This document shows positions 19,297-30,241 of a stretch of DNA of 64,000 nt, piece after piece. The translations under genes and the position numbers were made by a program. This stretch comes from Sergeia podlipaevii (Eukaryota; Euglenozoa; Kinetoplastea; Trypanosomatida; Trypanosomatidae), in NCBI GenBank assembly GCA_030849805.1, contig JASANZ010002230.1, positions 18,856 to 82,855 of the forward strand, read 5' to 3'. The first letter of the stretch is position 1. Each line of letters opens with the position of its first letter. Below the pieces are notes generated by a model. It was not told the origin of the DNA. It searched no databases and saw only the letters and a program-made list of their open reading frames with translations.

Positions 19297-22200
19297 TCAG
19301 ACGTGTGTGTCAGGGTCAGTCTTGCTCAAATCTGCTACTAGCATTTCTCGCAGGAACTCACTGTCCCATCCATCCGCGTACTGTACCCTTGTTGGTGCCA
19401 TCGCTACCGCAGCCTTGCAGTCCTCGTTCCTTCTCTCGTTGCCAGTCGCAAGTGGGAGACGACCAGGTGCAAGCGAGGTGAGAGCCGCGAGCGCTCCTGC
19501 GCACACACGTACCCCGCTAAATCGCTTGTAGTGCGTCTCTGGAACTGTCAACAGCGGTCGAGGCAAACCTTCACAGTATCTATTCGATGGTCCACTGGCC
19601 GCCGGCTGGCCGAGAAGCGCAAAGGCACTCGCCGAAGCTGGTGGCCTCGTACCCGCAGCAGCTGCGGAAAGAGAAACGCTACTTTCAGCATCCCCTGCAG
19701 TTATATGAGCCCATGCAGGGGATGCGGCGAGTGGTCCATCGTCGTGGCAGGCATGATCCAGTTCTGACAACAAAATTGAGGGGTCTCCCCACCCACATCG
19801 CGTGTACCACGCAGCTCGCTCCTTGAGAAGCGGAACAAAAAAAGTGAACCACGGCGTCGCCAACCCCCGGGCCTCCTCACGCGCCTCTGTACTGGTCGCT
19901 GGCCGCACTGGTGCACTCGTGATGAGAGGTACTGGCAATGTGTCGCAGTCATCACTGAAGAACCAACGAAATGCGCTGAATCGCTCTGGGCACACCAACT
20001 GGCCCATGTCGACCACCTTCAGAGCCTCTATCTGCAGCGCCTGGATATCCTGGGTCTTGGCCTCCGTCAACACCGTAGCGGCAGCCGCACGCCGCTCCGC
20101 CTTGCTCGCTTTGGCCCCAGGAGCGGTAGACGACCCTGTCCGTCCGTTGGGTTGCTCCAGCACGTAGAGAGATAAGGCACGCAGCACTTCTGGAAGCACC
20201 AGAGGCCACAGCGGCGCAAGCTGCGCCTCACGCGCACGCACGAGAAGCACTCTAAACAGAAACAGCACCGCCTTCACAGGCTTAAAGACGACGGTTCCAT
20301 CATTGACTTCTTTCACAGTTGGAATAGGTCCCGCACCCGTACTCGCCGGAGAGAACGTGCGCAGCGTCTCTTCTATGCGCTCCTTGACAAAGTTGAGAAG
20401 CTCGCGGTCACTGACGCCAGTCGATGGAAGTGCTAGAATGTGTGCCGCGAGGCATCGCAGCTGTTGGGCCCTGTTCGCCGCCTCTGTCTCAAACGACGTC
20501 AAGAGAGCAGTGAAGATGCGTGACGCTGACGTATCCGGCGAGAAGCGATCAAACGCAATTGCCTTAAAACTTCGGTCTACACAGAGTTGTCTCCAGGCCA
20601 GCAGCCACTCACGCAACACCGTCCGTGGAAGCCAGAAGAAGTGCTCCATGAAGAGCGTGTTAAAGAGTTCCACACGCACGCGCCTCGCCACCGGCATCAC
20701 AGAAGAAGTAGCGGCAGAAGCTGCATGAGGCTGCTGCTGCTGCTGTTGTTGTTGTGACACTTCACTAATAGTGAGTAGAACACGCAGCAACCGCAAGGAG
20801 GCAATGGCGCCAGGAGCGCGCGCGGTAAGATCAGCTTCAGAGGGTCTGTGTTGCTGCGAAGTGAGTGTAATGCCAGCCTGTATTGCGGGAATAAGCGCGT
20901 GTGTGCACAGCGTGCATGCTGCCTGCACCACCTGGGCGTGTCCATCCACCTGCATGACGTCAGAGAGAGGGAAAATGTCAGGGAGGAGTGCTGCGGTTGC
21001 GTGAAGAGTGAAGCGCCACGCCTTTGGGCAGCTCACAGCCTGCGCAGCCGTACCGGATTGTTCAGCCGATGTACCGGTATTGTTGTGTGTCGTCGTCAGT
21101 AGAGAAGCCGCTGGAACGCATGTCTCCGTGGTATAACTAGCAGATATGCATTCTAGTGCCCGCTGTACCACTGTCGAGAAGCGAAGGTCCTTGTAGAGAT
21201 CTGCACGTACCGCAGCGCCAATACGCGCTATGTTCGACACACGTGAGACCACGCGGTTGAGCACACTGAGAAGCAGCGCCACACACACTGGCTCTGGGGC
21301 CTGCCAAGATCCACCGTTGCTGGAGTTTAGGCGTTGTGTGAGTACTGCTAGCAGCGCATTCACCTCCTCTGAAGAAGGCCGCCACTCCTTGAATCGTGCC
21401 GCATGCGCCTTCAGCGTAACATCAAGAAAGAAGAAGTACAGTAGCTCTCCAGGAACAGTCTCCTCAGTTGCACCGTCGACTGACTTTCCTTTACTCCATT
21501 TTGCTACCCTTGAGCTCATCAGTGCGGTGGACATGGTACCCACTGCTTCAATGAGCTGAGCCGCCGTCGCTCCCGTGTCGTCCAAAACCATCAGCGCCAC
21601 ACACTCTGCCTCGGAAGAGCTACTACTGCGTGTCACAGCAGAAATAGATCTTTGATCTGACATTCTGTTAAACTGATTTTGTCGCTGCTGGCCCCCACCG
21701 CCACCACCTCCGATTCGATAGCTATGCGGGAAGTACGGAATCGGTGCACTGGGGGCCTCCTTGCTCTGCGCCTCAGCAGCACTAGCAGCGCCTGCCTGAC
21801 CTACTGAGCTCTCCAAAGCAGGAACCGCCAACAGACTCCACAGATCAGGAGCAAAGCGGGAGCCCCAATACAACACAAAGGCACGAAGAAAGTCTAATCT
21901 TGCTTCCTTCAACAGCAGCGTCAACGTCGCACGCGCACTGGCAATCAACGCGCCACGTCCTCCTGCATTCACAGAGGATACTCCTTCCCCATGGCTCGCA
22001 GGCTCATACTCGTCGCTGCTCAGTGTGCGACAACAGCACTTCAGCAGTCGCGGCAGTGCGTGTCTGGCGGGCTCCAGGAGAGGCGACAACGCCCACAAGC
22101 TCGCCTCTTCAGCATCAGCACCACCGCTGTTGGCGGGTCCACTGGAAAACCATCCGCCATTGTTCGTCTCGCGTTCCTTGGCAGACCCCCGCTTCTCTCC

Positions 22201-25200
22201 ACACGCCAGTCGCGCTGCTTCACACGTAAAGGCAATAATGCGCGCAGCAGTATTGTAGCACACCAGCTGGGTCTGTAGTGCTGCTGGGTCATAAGATGCC
22301 GCGGCTGATATGTTGACCGATTGCTCGAGCACGGAAAGAAGAATGTCTAACAAGTGGTTGGATGCCACCGCGAGCTCGCGGTGCAGATGTGGAAGGGCGT
22401 CGATCATAAACTGCGACCACACATGAAGCATGGCGCCGTTGGCGTGTCCATGATGAAACGCTGCGCGGCCAACACCTTCCTCGATCACGACGTACAACTG
22501 CGGGAGTGAAAAAATGCGAGCCGCCTGACGCTTCAGCTCCGCCGCCACGGATGTGTCCTCGCGGGCACCTGAATTTGCTGTCGTCTGTTTTGGGGCTGCG
22601 AATGGCGCGGATGTCCACTGCGAGATAGAGCGGGCAAGCACATCATAGGCACTTTCAGGGCCATGTCGATCGCACCGGTCGAGCAGTCGTACGACATGAA
22701 GAAGGAGCTGCAGCAGAGGGGACTGCGCAGGGTCGACGTCTTGAACAACAGCCGCGTGGAGCAGCACAATCAGCTGTCCTGAGGCTCTCGCCCAGGTGTG
22801 TCTCACCAAACTTATAGCTGTTGCCTCAGTGATGGTTGCAGAAGACGACATTTCGAGAAGACGATCAAGGCAGGAGAGAAGCGTGACAAGCTCGCGCACG
22901 CGACTACTTCGACCTCCGCCCAGCATACTCTCTGATACAGCAATGCTGGTGGAGGAAGGCGGGGAGGGTGACAACACAGTCCCATCCCTTATCACTGGAG
23001 GGAGTAGCACGCGGCGAGCGAGAGTAATAAGCAGTGAGATGATTGATGCAAAGAGCGGGGGTTGAGTGTGGTCTCCAGTGTTGTTGTTGTTGTTGTTGCC
23101 GATATCGCTACCATTTGTAAAGGCATTAGGCTTGGATGCACCAGCAAAGGATGACCCAGAGGCAGGAAGGCCATAATGAGGTCCAAGATCGCTCTCAAGC
23201 ATCTGAAGAAGTGAAGTCACGCTAGATGGAGTGCAAGAGTGCATGCATGCTATGTAGCCCGCCTGCGCGTTGGGAAGCAACATCAGCGCGTGGAGAAGCT
23301 GCACCAGCTCTGATTCGGTCAGCGGCACATATTCATAGCGCCCTTGACAAACAGCAGGTACGCTATTCTCCGCCTCAGCACCGTCTCCTTCACCACGTTG
23401 TGGTGGCACTGTCGCGCCTGTGAAAGACACACACTGCCGCAGCCGCCAGTATCGACTCACGCTCACCTCCTCCTCCGCGTCAGAGAGCATTTCTGGCTTG
23501 AGTGACTCAGGCCCTCGCTCCACCGGCATCGCAGAGAGAGGAGCAAAAGTAGCAAATAGAAGCGGTAGAGCGAGGCTCAGCGGAAAGGCGGACATCTCGT
23601 GAAAGAAGGGCATTGCCACTTCGCTGCAGCGTGTTGTGTTGACCGTTGCGCCTCCGCCTTCTTCCCAGATGGGTTGGGGGAGCAGGCTACTCAGCAATGT
23701 GTGATATCCAGTAAATAAGAGCGCCATAACGCGGCCCATTTGCTCCTGTGGTGGTGTAGCACTTTGACTGTGATGATGCTGTTGCTGTCGCCATGTCATG
23801 CACATCAACACCGCGTGACGCAGGAGGGCAACAACTTTCGTGGCGTTGATGGGATCTGTCGCAGCTCCAAGCATCAATGCATCTAACGTGCGCTTGCATG
23901 CGGGTAGACGCACAAGACGCATCAACAAAGCCGTCGCTCGACTGTCTGTTTCAGAGTCGTGCACCGCGAGCAGCAGCCACAATCGCGACACCACCGGTAC
24001 GCTAACAGACTCCTGCCGCGCGTGGTAGCGCACACAATCAGGCAACAACACGGCAGTGTCCACTGCTGTCGACGCAATGATGGACGCAATCTCAAGCGCT
24101 ATCGTGCGTGGGGCCGCAGCGATGGTGACCGCCAGTTGCGTGAGCCAGCGCATGAACGCAGTGTTATACACAGGGGCTGTCGCCTCCACTGTAGAGTTGT
24201 CGCCCATCTCTGTGTGTACTTGATCTCCTTCCTCGTCTCCATGGCCCTCAAAAGGTATGGATGGCGGGGAGAGACCCCACACCGCGTCCGCCTTGGCCCG
24301 CCACAGTGTTAGCAAAATCGCCATATCTTTACACATGCCACACATGCGATTAAATAGGTCCTCTGTCGCATCTCCAGCAACACAGCCGCCGGCACTCATG
24401 CTACTCATGCTGCCGCTATTGCCCCCAATGCAAACCGTGCTGGCCATTGACCCACACACATGCAATAGACGAGGCAGCAGCTCGCCTTCAAGGCCGAATA
24501 AACAGGCAGGACCCAGGCGGCGCGGCCATATCCGATCCTGAAGACCCGCCAGCAGTCCTAGAGTCAAGAGGCGCAGCACCTGTACGCTCCCGTCTACCAG
24601 CTGCATAGCCACATAGTGCCGTTCAAGCACATCACTACTCTGCGGCTCCTCCTCGCAGCCACCGCGAGCGTCCCTCAGAACTCCACATGCGGTGGTCACC
24701 ACCCTCGTGAGGGTCAGCGATGTAACCAATATTACACTTGCCAACTGTTCCGCCTGCTGCTCGCGGTCCTTCACGTGGCTCATGACGTACTCCTCCAGTA
24801 TTTCCAGGGTACCGTATACCCTGCAGAAGCGTTCCTCAAGTCGCAACCGAACGGACAGCCAGTTCTGCTTTTTCTCATCATCGCCGCCTTCTTCAGTATC
24901 GTCATCGCTATGGCTTTCTCTATCGCTATCACCGTCTTTGATGTTGCTCTTCTTGAAAAGCCGATCGGCTTCTGCAGCAACCAAAGCTACAAGACCAGAA
25001 ACATACAAAATAAAATGATTCCATGGAAGCACTTCAAAGAGCTTCCCTAGAGTGGCGGCCATTAGGCGACTGAAGCCCTTGCCATCAAGACGCTGATGAG
25101 CGGCTTTGTAAGATTCCAGAGAGGTAAGCAGATCGCATAGATGAGGCAGCAACATGGGTGCTGCAATGGCAACAAATGGTGTTCGTGCACCGCCAGACAG

Positions 25201-27063
25201 AGATGAAAAGGGAGTTACCGCACCTTCAGAACTGGCCGCCACAGGCGAACTCGCCACCCCACCCGCATCCGTCTCTTCATCGTCGTTGTCATCCTCCCCA
25301 AGCTCTTCGTCCGGTACTGGGGACACTGAAGTCGCAGCGTTGGTTACCGTCTCCACGGTGAAGCGAAAGAGGCTCAGCAGAGCACGCAGCCACACCACTG
25401 GTACGCATTCAGCATCGAGCAGTCCGTCGGCAATCAACGGCAAATTGCTGCCGCCTCGCAGCCGCGCTGCTTCAGTTGCCTGCGCCATTCTTCCTTCTGT
25501 CGCAGCACATAGTGCGCGAATCGCCGTCTCTTCTCTAGGCGCGAGCGGCCGAGAAGCGTCGGCCTTATCAGCGGGGAGGTCGGCTCCGTTAGTACTCACG
25601 CTGTACCGCGCACCCCAGCCTTGTAGTGTCATACGAAAGGCACAGCACAAGATGTGGCCAGAAATGAGCTCCAAGTATGAGCCACTACCGCCAGCAGGGT
25701 AGTTGGGTGGGTAGAGCCACGTCGCAACGCGCCGTACAAGGCTACTAGTTGCTCCTGGAGTTCCTATGAGATGCATCGCAGCTGCAACGAGCAGTGCCAT
25801 CTCCTGGGGAGAGAAGCTACTGCTGAGCGCTATTTTAGTGCTACCGTGACCCCCGCCCACGTCGCTGCTGCCGCTCTCGCCACCGCAATGTAATGGAAAG
25901 TAGGCAATGATAATGTCAAGGACTGCTCTTGATGTCTTCTCGCCATCGTGGCTCTGCAAGGCACAAAACAGCGCCGCGTGCACACGCGTGTGGTCGGTCC
26001 CACCCCAACACACGTAGCGCAGCCTCTCGTGCCTTGGCACAGACGAGGGCTCACTTGTCTCCTCTTCACCAATTGGAAGTGAAGCGGGAGAAGACGCAAT
26101 AGGCGCTGTCTCAACATCACCGCCCTCCGCTGCCAGGCGCCGAGCCTCACGTTTCTCCTCATCGGCAAGAAGCAGGCGCAGCAGCGTCGCAGCAGGCGCA
26201 CGTACACCCGGTGCATGCCCCAGCAAGTCCCATAGTACAGCAAACACACAAGCTGAGCCCTCAGCGCGTTGTTCCTCGTCAGATGCCCCTCGACTTAGCA
26301 GTGGGTCTGCACTCACCGCATCGCTGACACGGTGCCGCGCAAGCAGCATCAGCTCCATCGCGCGACGGTACATTGGATTTCCTTCAGACTCTTCCAGAGA
26401 GGGCAGGAGCGCGGTGAAGAGCGCACGTAGGCAGACCCGCAACAGACGCGGGGGTAAAGCGCGGACAATGAATCTTTCCACGAAGGAAAGCAAGTCCCCT
26501 TTCAGCTGCACACTAGACTGCGGGATGAGCTTCAGCACACCAAGTAAAAGAAATGGAAAGTCATGTTGCATCGCGCTTGTATGTGAAAGTCGATCCCCGC
26601 CTCCCACTATTCTGCTGCCACCCTGCCGCACCTGCTGTTGCATCTCCTTCTCCCATGGAGACGCATGCATGCACTCCGCGTAGAAGACCAGCACCTCCAG
26701 TGCCTTGCGGTGCACTCCAAGTACATTCTGGGGGTCCAGTGCCCGCCACAACGCGCGGCAAAACAGCAAAGGATCAGGCAGCCGCACCACGCCTACTACC
26801 TCTTTATGAGACTCTAAACAGCGCAGCAGCTGTGTCAGCAGAGAGGACTGGGTAGCCCAGTCAGAGTGAGGGGTGGTCTCAAATGAGGCTAGCAGCTTGT
26901 TGAAACTACTAGCCAAGCGGCTAGAGGGCTTGCCTTGCTCAATTTTAAGAGCGGCGCTAATATCGCTGCTGGCGCGCCGCGCAGTAGAAGTCCGTGACGA
27001 AGATGATGAAGTTGAGCTACTGTCAGCGGCATAACTCCTCGCTGCATCAGCGGAGGAGGGCAT
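19297..27063 (-). CDS. DOP1: DOP1/Dopey-family protein
   Basis: 2,588 residues, the largest gene here, starting at the ATG at 27063. After a Ser/Thr-rich head, residues 75-310 match the Dopey N-terminal region: LGVHRKALEVLVFYAE, then LPPRLLRVCLRALFTALLPSLEE with a downstream YRRAMELMLLARHRVSDAV and FAVLWDLLGHAPGVRAPA. Near the C-terminus (about residues 2,350-2,370) the segment IEALKVVDMGQLVCPERF followed by FRWFF fits the Dopey C-terminal helices. The middle is long, helical and Leu/Ala-rich with low-complexity inserts, including a Gln tract near residue 2,105 and a Gly tract. DOP1 acts with MON2 and flippases in Golgi-endosome membrane trafficking and organelle positioning; that role here is inferred from the family. 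The length exceeds yeast Dop1 (about 1,700) and is close to animal DOPEY. Confidence 0.83.
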   Translation of the reverse strand: MPSSADAARSYAADSSSTSSSSSRTSTARRASSDISAALKIEQGKPSSRLASSFNKLLASFETTPHSDWATQSSLLTQLLRCLESHKEVVGVVRLPDPLLFCRALWRALDPQNVLGVHRKALEVLVFYAECMHASPWEKEMQQQVRQGGSRIVGGGDRLSHTSAMQHDFPFLLLGVLKLIPQSSVQLKGDLLSFVERFIVRALPPRLLRVCLRALFTALLPSLEESEGNPMYRRAMELMLLARHRVSDAVSADPLLSRGASDEEQRAEGSACVFAVLWDLLGHAPGVRAPAATLLRLLLADEEKREARRLAAEGGDVETAPIASSPASLPIGEEETSEPSSVPRHERLRYVCWGGTDHTRVHAALFCALQSHDGEKTSRAVLDIIIAYFPLHCGGESGSSDVGGGHGSTKIALSSSFSPQEMALLVAAAMHLIGTPGATSSLVRRVATWLYPPNYPAGGSGSYLELISGHILCCAFRMTLQGWGARYSVSTNGADLPADKADASRPLAPREETAIRALCAATEGRMAQATEAARLRGGSNLPLIADGLLDAECVPVVWLRALLSLFRFTVETVTNAATSVSPVPDEELGEDDNDDEETDAGGVASSPVAASSEGAVTPFSSLSGGARTPFVAIAAPMLLPHLCDLLTSLESYKAAHQRLDGKGFSRLMAATLGKLFEVLPWNHFILYVSGLVALVAAEADRLFKKSNIKDGDSDRESHSDDDTEEGGDDEKKQNWLSVRLRLEERFCRVYGTLEILEEYVMSHVKDREQQAEQLASVILVTSLTLTRVVTTACGVLRDARGGCEEEPQSSDVLERHYVAMQLVDGSVQVLRLLTLGLLAGLQDRIWPRRLGPACLFGLEGELLPRLLHVCGSMASTVCIGGNSGSMSSMSAGGCVAGDATEDLFNRMCGMCKDMAILLTLWRAKADAVWGLSPPSIPFEGHGDEEGDQVHTEMGDNSTVEATAPVYNTAFMRWLTQLAVTIAAAPRTIALEIASIIASTAVDTAVLLPDCVRYHARQESVSVPVVSRLWLLLAVHDSETDSRATALLMRLVRLPACKRTLDALMLGAATDPINATKVVALLRHAVLMCMTWRQQQHHHSQSATPPQEQMGRVMALLFTGYHTLLSSLLPQPIWEEGGGATVNTTRCSEVAMPFFHEMSAFPLSLALPLLFATFAPLSAMPVERGPESLKPEMLSDAEEEVSVSRYWRLRQCVSFTGATVPPQRGEGDGAEAENSVPAVCQGRYEYVPLTESELVQLLHALMLLPNAQAGYIACMHSCTPSSVTSLLQMLESDLGPHYGLPASGSSFAGASKPNAFTNGSDIGNNNNNNTGDHTQPPLFASIISLLITLARRVLLPPVIRDGTVLSPSPPSSTSIAVSESMLGGGRSSRVRELVTLLSCLDRLLEMSSSATITEATAISLVRHTWARASGQLIVLLHAAVVQDVDPAQSPLLQLLLHVVRLLDRCDRHGPESAYDVLARSISQWTSAPFAAPKQTTANSGAREDTSVAAELKRQAARIFSLPQLYVVIEEGVGRAAFHHGHANGAMLHVWSQFMIDALPHLHRELAVASNHLLDILLSVLEQSVNISAAASYDPAALQTQLVCYNTAARIIAFTCEAARLACGEKRGSAKERETNNGGWFSSGPANSGGADAEEASLWALSPLLEPARHALPRLLKCCCRTLSSDEYEPASHGEGVSSVNAGGRGALIASARATLTLLLKEARLDFLRAFVLYWGSRFAPDLWSLLAVPALESSVGQAGAASAAEAQSKEAPSAPIPYFPHSYRIGGGGGGGQQRQNQFNRMSDQRSISAVTRSSSSSEAECVALMVLDDTGATAAQLIEAVGTMSTALMSSRVAKWSKGKSVDGATEETVPGELLYFFFLDVTLKAHAARFKEWRPSSEEVNALLAVLTQRLNSSNGGSWQAPEPVCVALLLSVLNRVVSRVSNIARIGAAVRADLYKDLRFSTVVQRALECISASYTTETCVPAASLLTTTHNNTGTSAEQSGTAAQAVSCPKAWRFTLHATAALLPDIFPLSDVMQVDGHAQVVQAACTLCTHALIPAIQAGITLTSQQHRPSEADLTARAPGAIASLRLLRVLLTISEVSQQQQQQQQPHAASAATSSVMPVARRVRVELFNTLFMEHFFWLPRTVLREWLLAWRQLCVDRSFKAIAFDRFSPDTSASRIFTALLTSFETEAANRAQQLRCLAAHILALPSTGVSDRELLNFVKERIEETLRTFSPASTGAGPIPTVKEVNDGTVVFKPVKAVLFLFRVLLVRAREAQLAPLWPLVLPEVLRALSLYVLEQPNGRTGSSTAPGAKASKAERRAAAATVLTEAKTQDIQALQIEALKVVDMGQLVCPERFSAFRWFFSDDCDTLPVPLITSAPVRPATSTEAREEARGLATPWFTFFVPLLKERAAWYTRCGWGDPSILLSELDHACHDDGPLAASPAWAHITAGDAESSVSLSAAAAGTRPPASASAFALLGQPAASGPSNRYCEGLPRPLLTVPETHYKRFSGVRVCAGALAALTSLAPGRLPLATGNERRNEDCKAAVAMAPTRVQYADGWDSEFLREMLVADLSKTDPDTHV

Positions 27064-27065
27064 AA

Positions 27066-27067
27066 CT
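27066..27067 (-). promoter_or_regulatory. Likely SL trans-splice acceptor for DOP1, 2 nt before the ATG
   Basis: The coding strand reads GCATTTTTTTTTTCTTTAG directly followed by TT and the ATG. If this AG is used, the leader adds only two nt to the spliced leader. No other AG lies between the tract and the ATG. Confidence 0.55.
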
Positions 27068-27965
27068 AAAGAAAAAAAAAATGCTATATCCTCACTTCAC
27101 AAGCAGCAGCAAAGGCAAAAGTAATAATGAAAGATAACCGTAAATGGCTTGGGTATGTGGATGTCAAAAAAAAAAAAATTTACACAATTGTCTTTAAACC
27201 TACTTCTTCACACCGTCAATATATATATATATATATCTTTTCCCTTTATCTAGAAATACAACTGTCGTACCAAGAAACAAATGCAAGGTCAAAAGCAAAG
27301 CAATAAAAAACAGACAAGTTATGCCTTTGTTGATTGCGATATGTATGTGTACTGTGAGGGAGTTCAATGAAATTGATTTGATTGACAATGAAGTGGAAAA
27401 AAAGATGGAACTCCTATTGATTTGTTTACTATGGAAATAATGACAGGAAAGAAAAAAAATGTAGAAGAAAATTGTCACGATAAAATGAAGAAATAAATAT
27501 AAAAAGAGAAATATGACAGCTCCTCATTGAACAAAAAGAATAGAAAGGGAGCATAAGTATACAAGAAACGTGCGTTTGAATATGTCTCTACATTGCCCTA
27601 AATAGTAACTGTGAGACAAACCGGCACCACCAGAAAAAGACCACTGTCTTCTTGAATTAGCAAGATTTCTTGTTCTGATAGTTTATTGCAGCCAAAAAAA
27701 TATAATAATGAAGAAAATGACTGCGCGTTAAATAAATAAAAAAAATAAGTTAAGTCACTCTCACACTCGTCCTATCTCTCTCATACACTCTCTGAGGTGG
27801 ATACCCCATAAGGTACGTCAAAAAAAAATAATTTCTTGTCTCCTTCGCGAGCGCACACACTCTCTCACTCTTTCCTCTACGGATTACTTTCTCTTGCACC
27901 CCCTCCCCTTCTCTCTCATCTACGCTCTCCCTTTCTACGCTACCTTTTGGCATGAGGCCGCCAGT

Positions 27966-27970
27966 TGTGT

Positions 27971-28037
<67 letters not shown>
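27966..28037. repeat. (GT)n microsatellite
   Basis: A GT dinucleotide array of about 31 uninterrupted units (27976-28037) preceded by a few units and one A interruption at 27975. On the coding strand it is a CA array in the spacer downstream of the MYND gene. Confidence 0.95.
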
Positions 28038-28038
<1 letters not shown>

Positions 28039-28192
28039 CGCTGCGTATACACACATTGCTGACGTGTGCTCGCGTGTGTCCGTGCGTGTGTGCAAGTATG
28101 CGTTCACCACCAACTAACGACCTTGAGAAGGTAAAGACACAAGAGACACACACACACACAGCATTGATCATCAGCAGAATACAGTAGGGTAG

Positions 28193-28216
28193 GTAGAGAG
28201 AGAGAGAGAGAGAGAA
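28193..28216. repeat. (GA)n microsatellite
   Basis: About eleven GA units; on the coding strand this is a CT tract, a possible polypyrimidine signal. Confidence 0.85.
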
Positions 28217-28465
28217 AGGCGGGGATAGAGAGAAAGAAAGAAAAAGATTACACATTCTCCTACGCCGCTGTGCAATCTCATCTCTTCCGCTAATCTGCTC
28301 CTTTCAATAAAAAGATACAAAAAATTGATATATATAGAAAAAAAACACACACAAACAACAACCCAAGTCATCCTCATCAGTACTCCAGTCTCTTCGCCAT
28401 ACGCCTTATCGCCTTTTCGCACAGAACCCCCATGACAGCCCACACACAAGAAAGCAATCGTCTTC

Positions 28466-30241
28466 TTAGTTGCGCGAAGCAATTGGCTTACTCTTGTTGT
28501 TGACGCGCTGCTGCTCGCCCTTCTCCACTCCGCTCTGCTGTTGATGTGACTGGCCGCGGGACTCCCGGATAAGATTCTCTCCCGTGGCTCGAAGCCCTTT
28601 CGCCTCCTCGTCTTTGGATTCATCCTTGAAGAGAAGAAGCATGGCGGCAAGACGCAGGCAGGACATACCATGAAGGTATGGATCGCCCTTGACACGCTCG
28701 TCGTCGCTGCACTGACGCAGACACTTCTCACCTTGGTCAAGCCAGCGGGTGGCTTGATCCGCAGGAGCGCGGACGGCCATCATGACAAAAATACGAGAGA
28801 GGAGTGAGAGTATCTCGCACTGTTGCGCAACAAGAACGTTACGCATCTCCGCAAACTCGCCACACGGGTTGCTTGCGTTTACAGTGAAGAGTGCGATGAC
28901 AACGTCCTTGGCAATTTTAATGCGACGCCAGAACTCCGTCGCGATGGAGCTCTTCAGTGCGTACTCGACCTGCAGCGCGGCAAGTGCATGCAGGGGACGA
29001 GAGAAAGAGACATATTCCTCCACGGTTGAAATGGGGCCCTCAAACTCCTCGCAATGAAAGGCAGTAAAAAAAAGCACGTGCGCTTGAATAGTTATCTCGG
29101 ATGATGGACTGAACACGTATAGATGATCGAGGCACGCTGCTGAGAGTGACGCGCAGCCTTCTAGGATGGCACTGCGGTTCACCTCACGCAGCAGTACACA
29201 CGAAAAGTCAATCACTTCCTCCTCGCTTGGCACCGGCGGGGACGCACTGGTCGCTGACGTGGAGGGCGAAGATGACTTGGGGGTAATGAAGCGATACTGG
29301 AGGCCTTCCTCCTTGGCAGGTTTGAGTGTGCACAAGGTGAACTCCACAGCACAGCCAAGAGCATTGCCGCTGTCCACAAGAATCGTGTAGTATGTATTGT
29401 CCAAACACGCCCACCACGCCACAAGGCCTGTGTCATCGCTAACTTCAGTGGCGACAACACCAGAGCGGTAGCGGTACTTCTCCTTTAGCAAAGGACAGAG
29501 CAGTCCATGACCCTTCTTCATGTGTGCGTTAAGGCACTCGCGAGAGCAGTACTGAGTCATCTCACAGTCATCACAGGTGTAACCGACTGAATAGGCGGGG
29601 TCCAGGCAGTTGGTGCAGCGCTTGCCATAATAGGGCTTCAGTAAGAAGCGAATTGGGCGGGGCAGCTGCACAGGCTTGCCTCCCGCAGTAGCGGAAACGG
29701 TGCCCATGTGCCACCCACACGCCTTGTAACCCCCGCAGCTGAGTACCACGTCACGTAGTTCCTCGTTGAGTCCAAGCACTTCACCTTCCAGTCGCTCAAA
29801 ATGCACTTCCAACCGAAACGTAGAGGCGCCGCTATCTGGTCCGTCTTGATTGCGGCATGTCCCTTCAATCAGCACGTGGCACTTGCGATCTTTCTGGTGG
29901 ATAGGAACAATAGGAATGCCATCAGGAGCAGTGGTGTTGCTCACCGCACTGCCATCTCTCTTAATACCCCGCGCTACCGGGCTTGCCAGCGATGCGGTCG
30001 GTGAGAAAACTTTAGCCTCACCCTTGACGAAGCATACCTCGTTCTCCACATTCATGCGGATCAGCACATGCCATTGACTGAACTGAGTAAGTGAGCACAC
30101 CTGCGATGGACCAGGAGAAGGAGACGAGTTCGCCTCTGCAGCATCAGGCTGCGGTGCCGCCGCTGCTGACTTCTCCGGAGGGAACACGTTAGAGAAGTGC
30201 ATCGTGTACAGCCCCGAGTGACCCTCGCGACCCACCTCCAT
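28466..30241 (-). CDS. MYND zinc-finger protein
   Basis: 591 residues from the ATG at 30241. An in-frame ATG exists 48 codons upstream (30385), but the extra segment is AT-rich, Tyr/Phe/Leu-biased and spans a pyrimidine-rich region typical of a splice-acceptor tract, so I prefer the shorter form. Residues 209-249 are a MYND finger: Cys209, Cys212, Cys223, Cys226, Cys232, Cys236, His240 or His245, and Cys249, with the usual QYCSRECLNAH centre. MYND fingers bind proline-rich partners and often sit beside SET or scaffold domains; I see no SET motif here. The C-terminal half is helical (RARAPADQATRWLDQGEKCLRQ-type repeats), perhaps TPR-like. The C-terminal tail is Gln-rich and basic. Domain call certain; role unknown. 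Confidence 0.88.
   Translation of the reverse strand: MEVGREGHSGLYTMHFSNVFPPEKSAAAAPQPDAAEANSSPSPGPSQVCSLTQFSQWHVLIRMNVENEVCFVKGEAKVFSPTASLASPVARGIKRDGSAVSNTTAPDGIPIVPIHQKDRKCHVLIEGTCRNQDGPDSGASTFRLEVHFERLEGEVLGLNEELRDVVLSCGGYKACGWHMGTVSATAGGKPVQLPRPIRFLLKPYYGKRCTNCLDPAYSVGYTCDDCEMTQYCSRECLNAHMKKGHGLLCPLLKEKYRYRSGVVATEVSDDTGLVAWWACLDNTYYTILVDSGNALGCAVEFTLCTLKPAKEEGLQYRFITPKSSSPSTSATSASPPVPSEEEVIDFSCVLLREVNRSAILEGCASLSAACLDHLYVFSPSSEITIQAHVLFFTAFHCEEFEGPISTVEEYVSFSRPLHALAALQVEYALKSSIATEFWRRIKIAKDVVIALFTVNASNPCGEFAEMRNVLVAQQCEILSLLSRIFVMMAVRAPADQATRWLDQGEKCLRQCSDDERVKGDPYLHGMSCLRLAAMLLLFKDESKDEEAKGLRATGENLIRESRGQSHQQQSGVEKGEQQRVNNKSKPIASRN

Larger units (their letters stand above)
27064..28465. 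other. Intergenic spacer with microsatellites
   Basis: 1.4 kb between the MYND gene and DOP1. It holds the long GT array, a GA array at about 28193-28216, an AT array at 27219-27236 and many A-runs. Frames of about 100 residues here are translations of these repeats. No gene seen. Confidence 0.65.

Noticed and set aside
27750..28255. Frames of about 100 codons made of Thr-His or Cys-Val repeats
   Set aside because: Translations of the GT/CA microsatellite.
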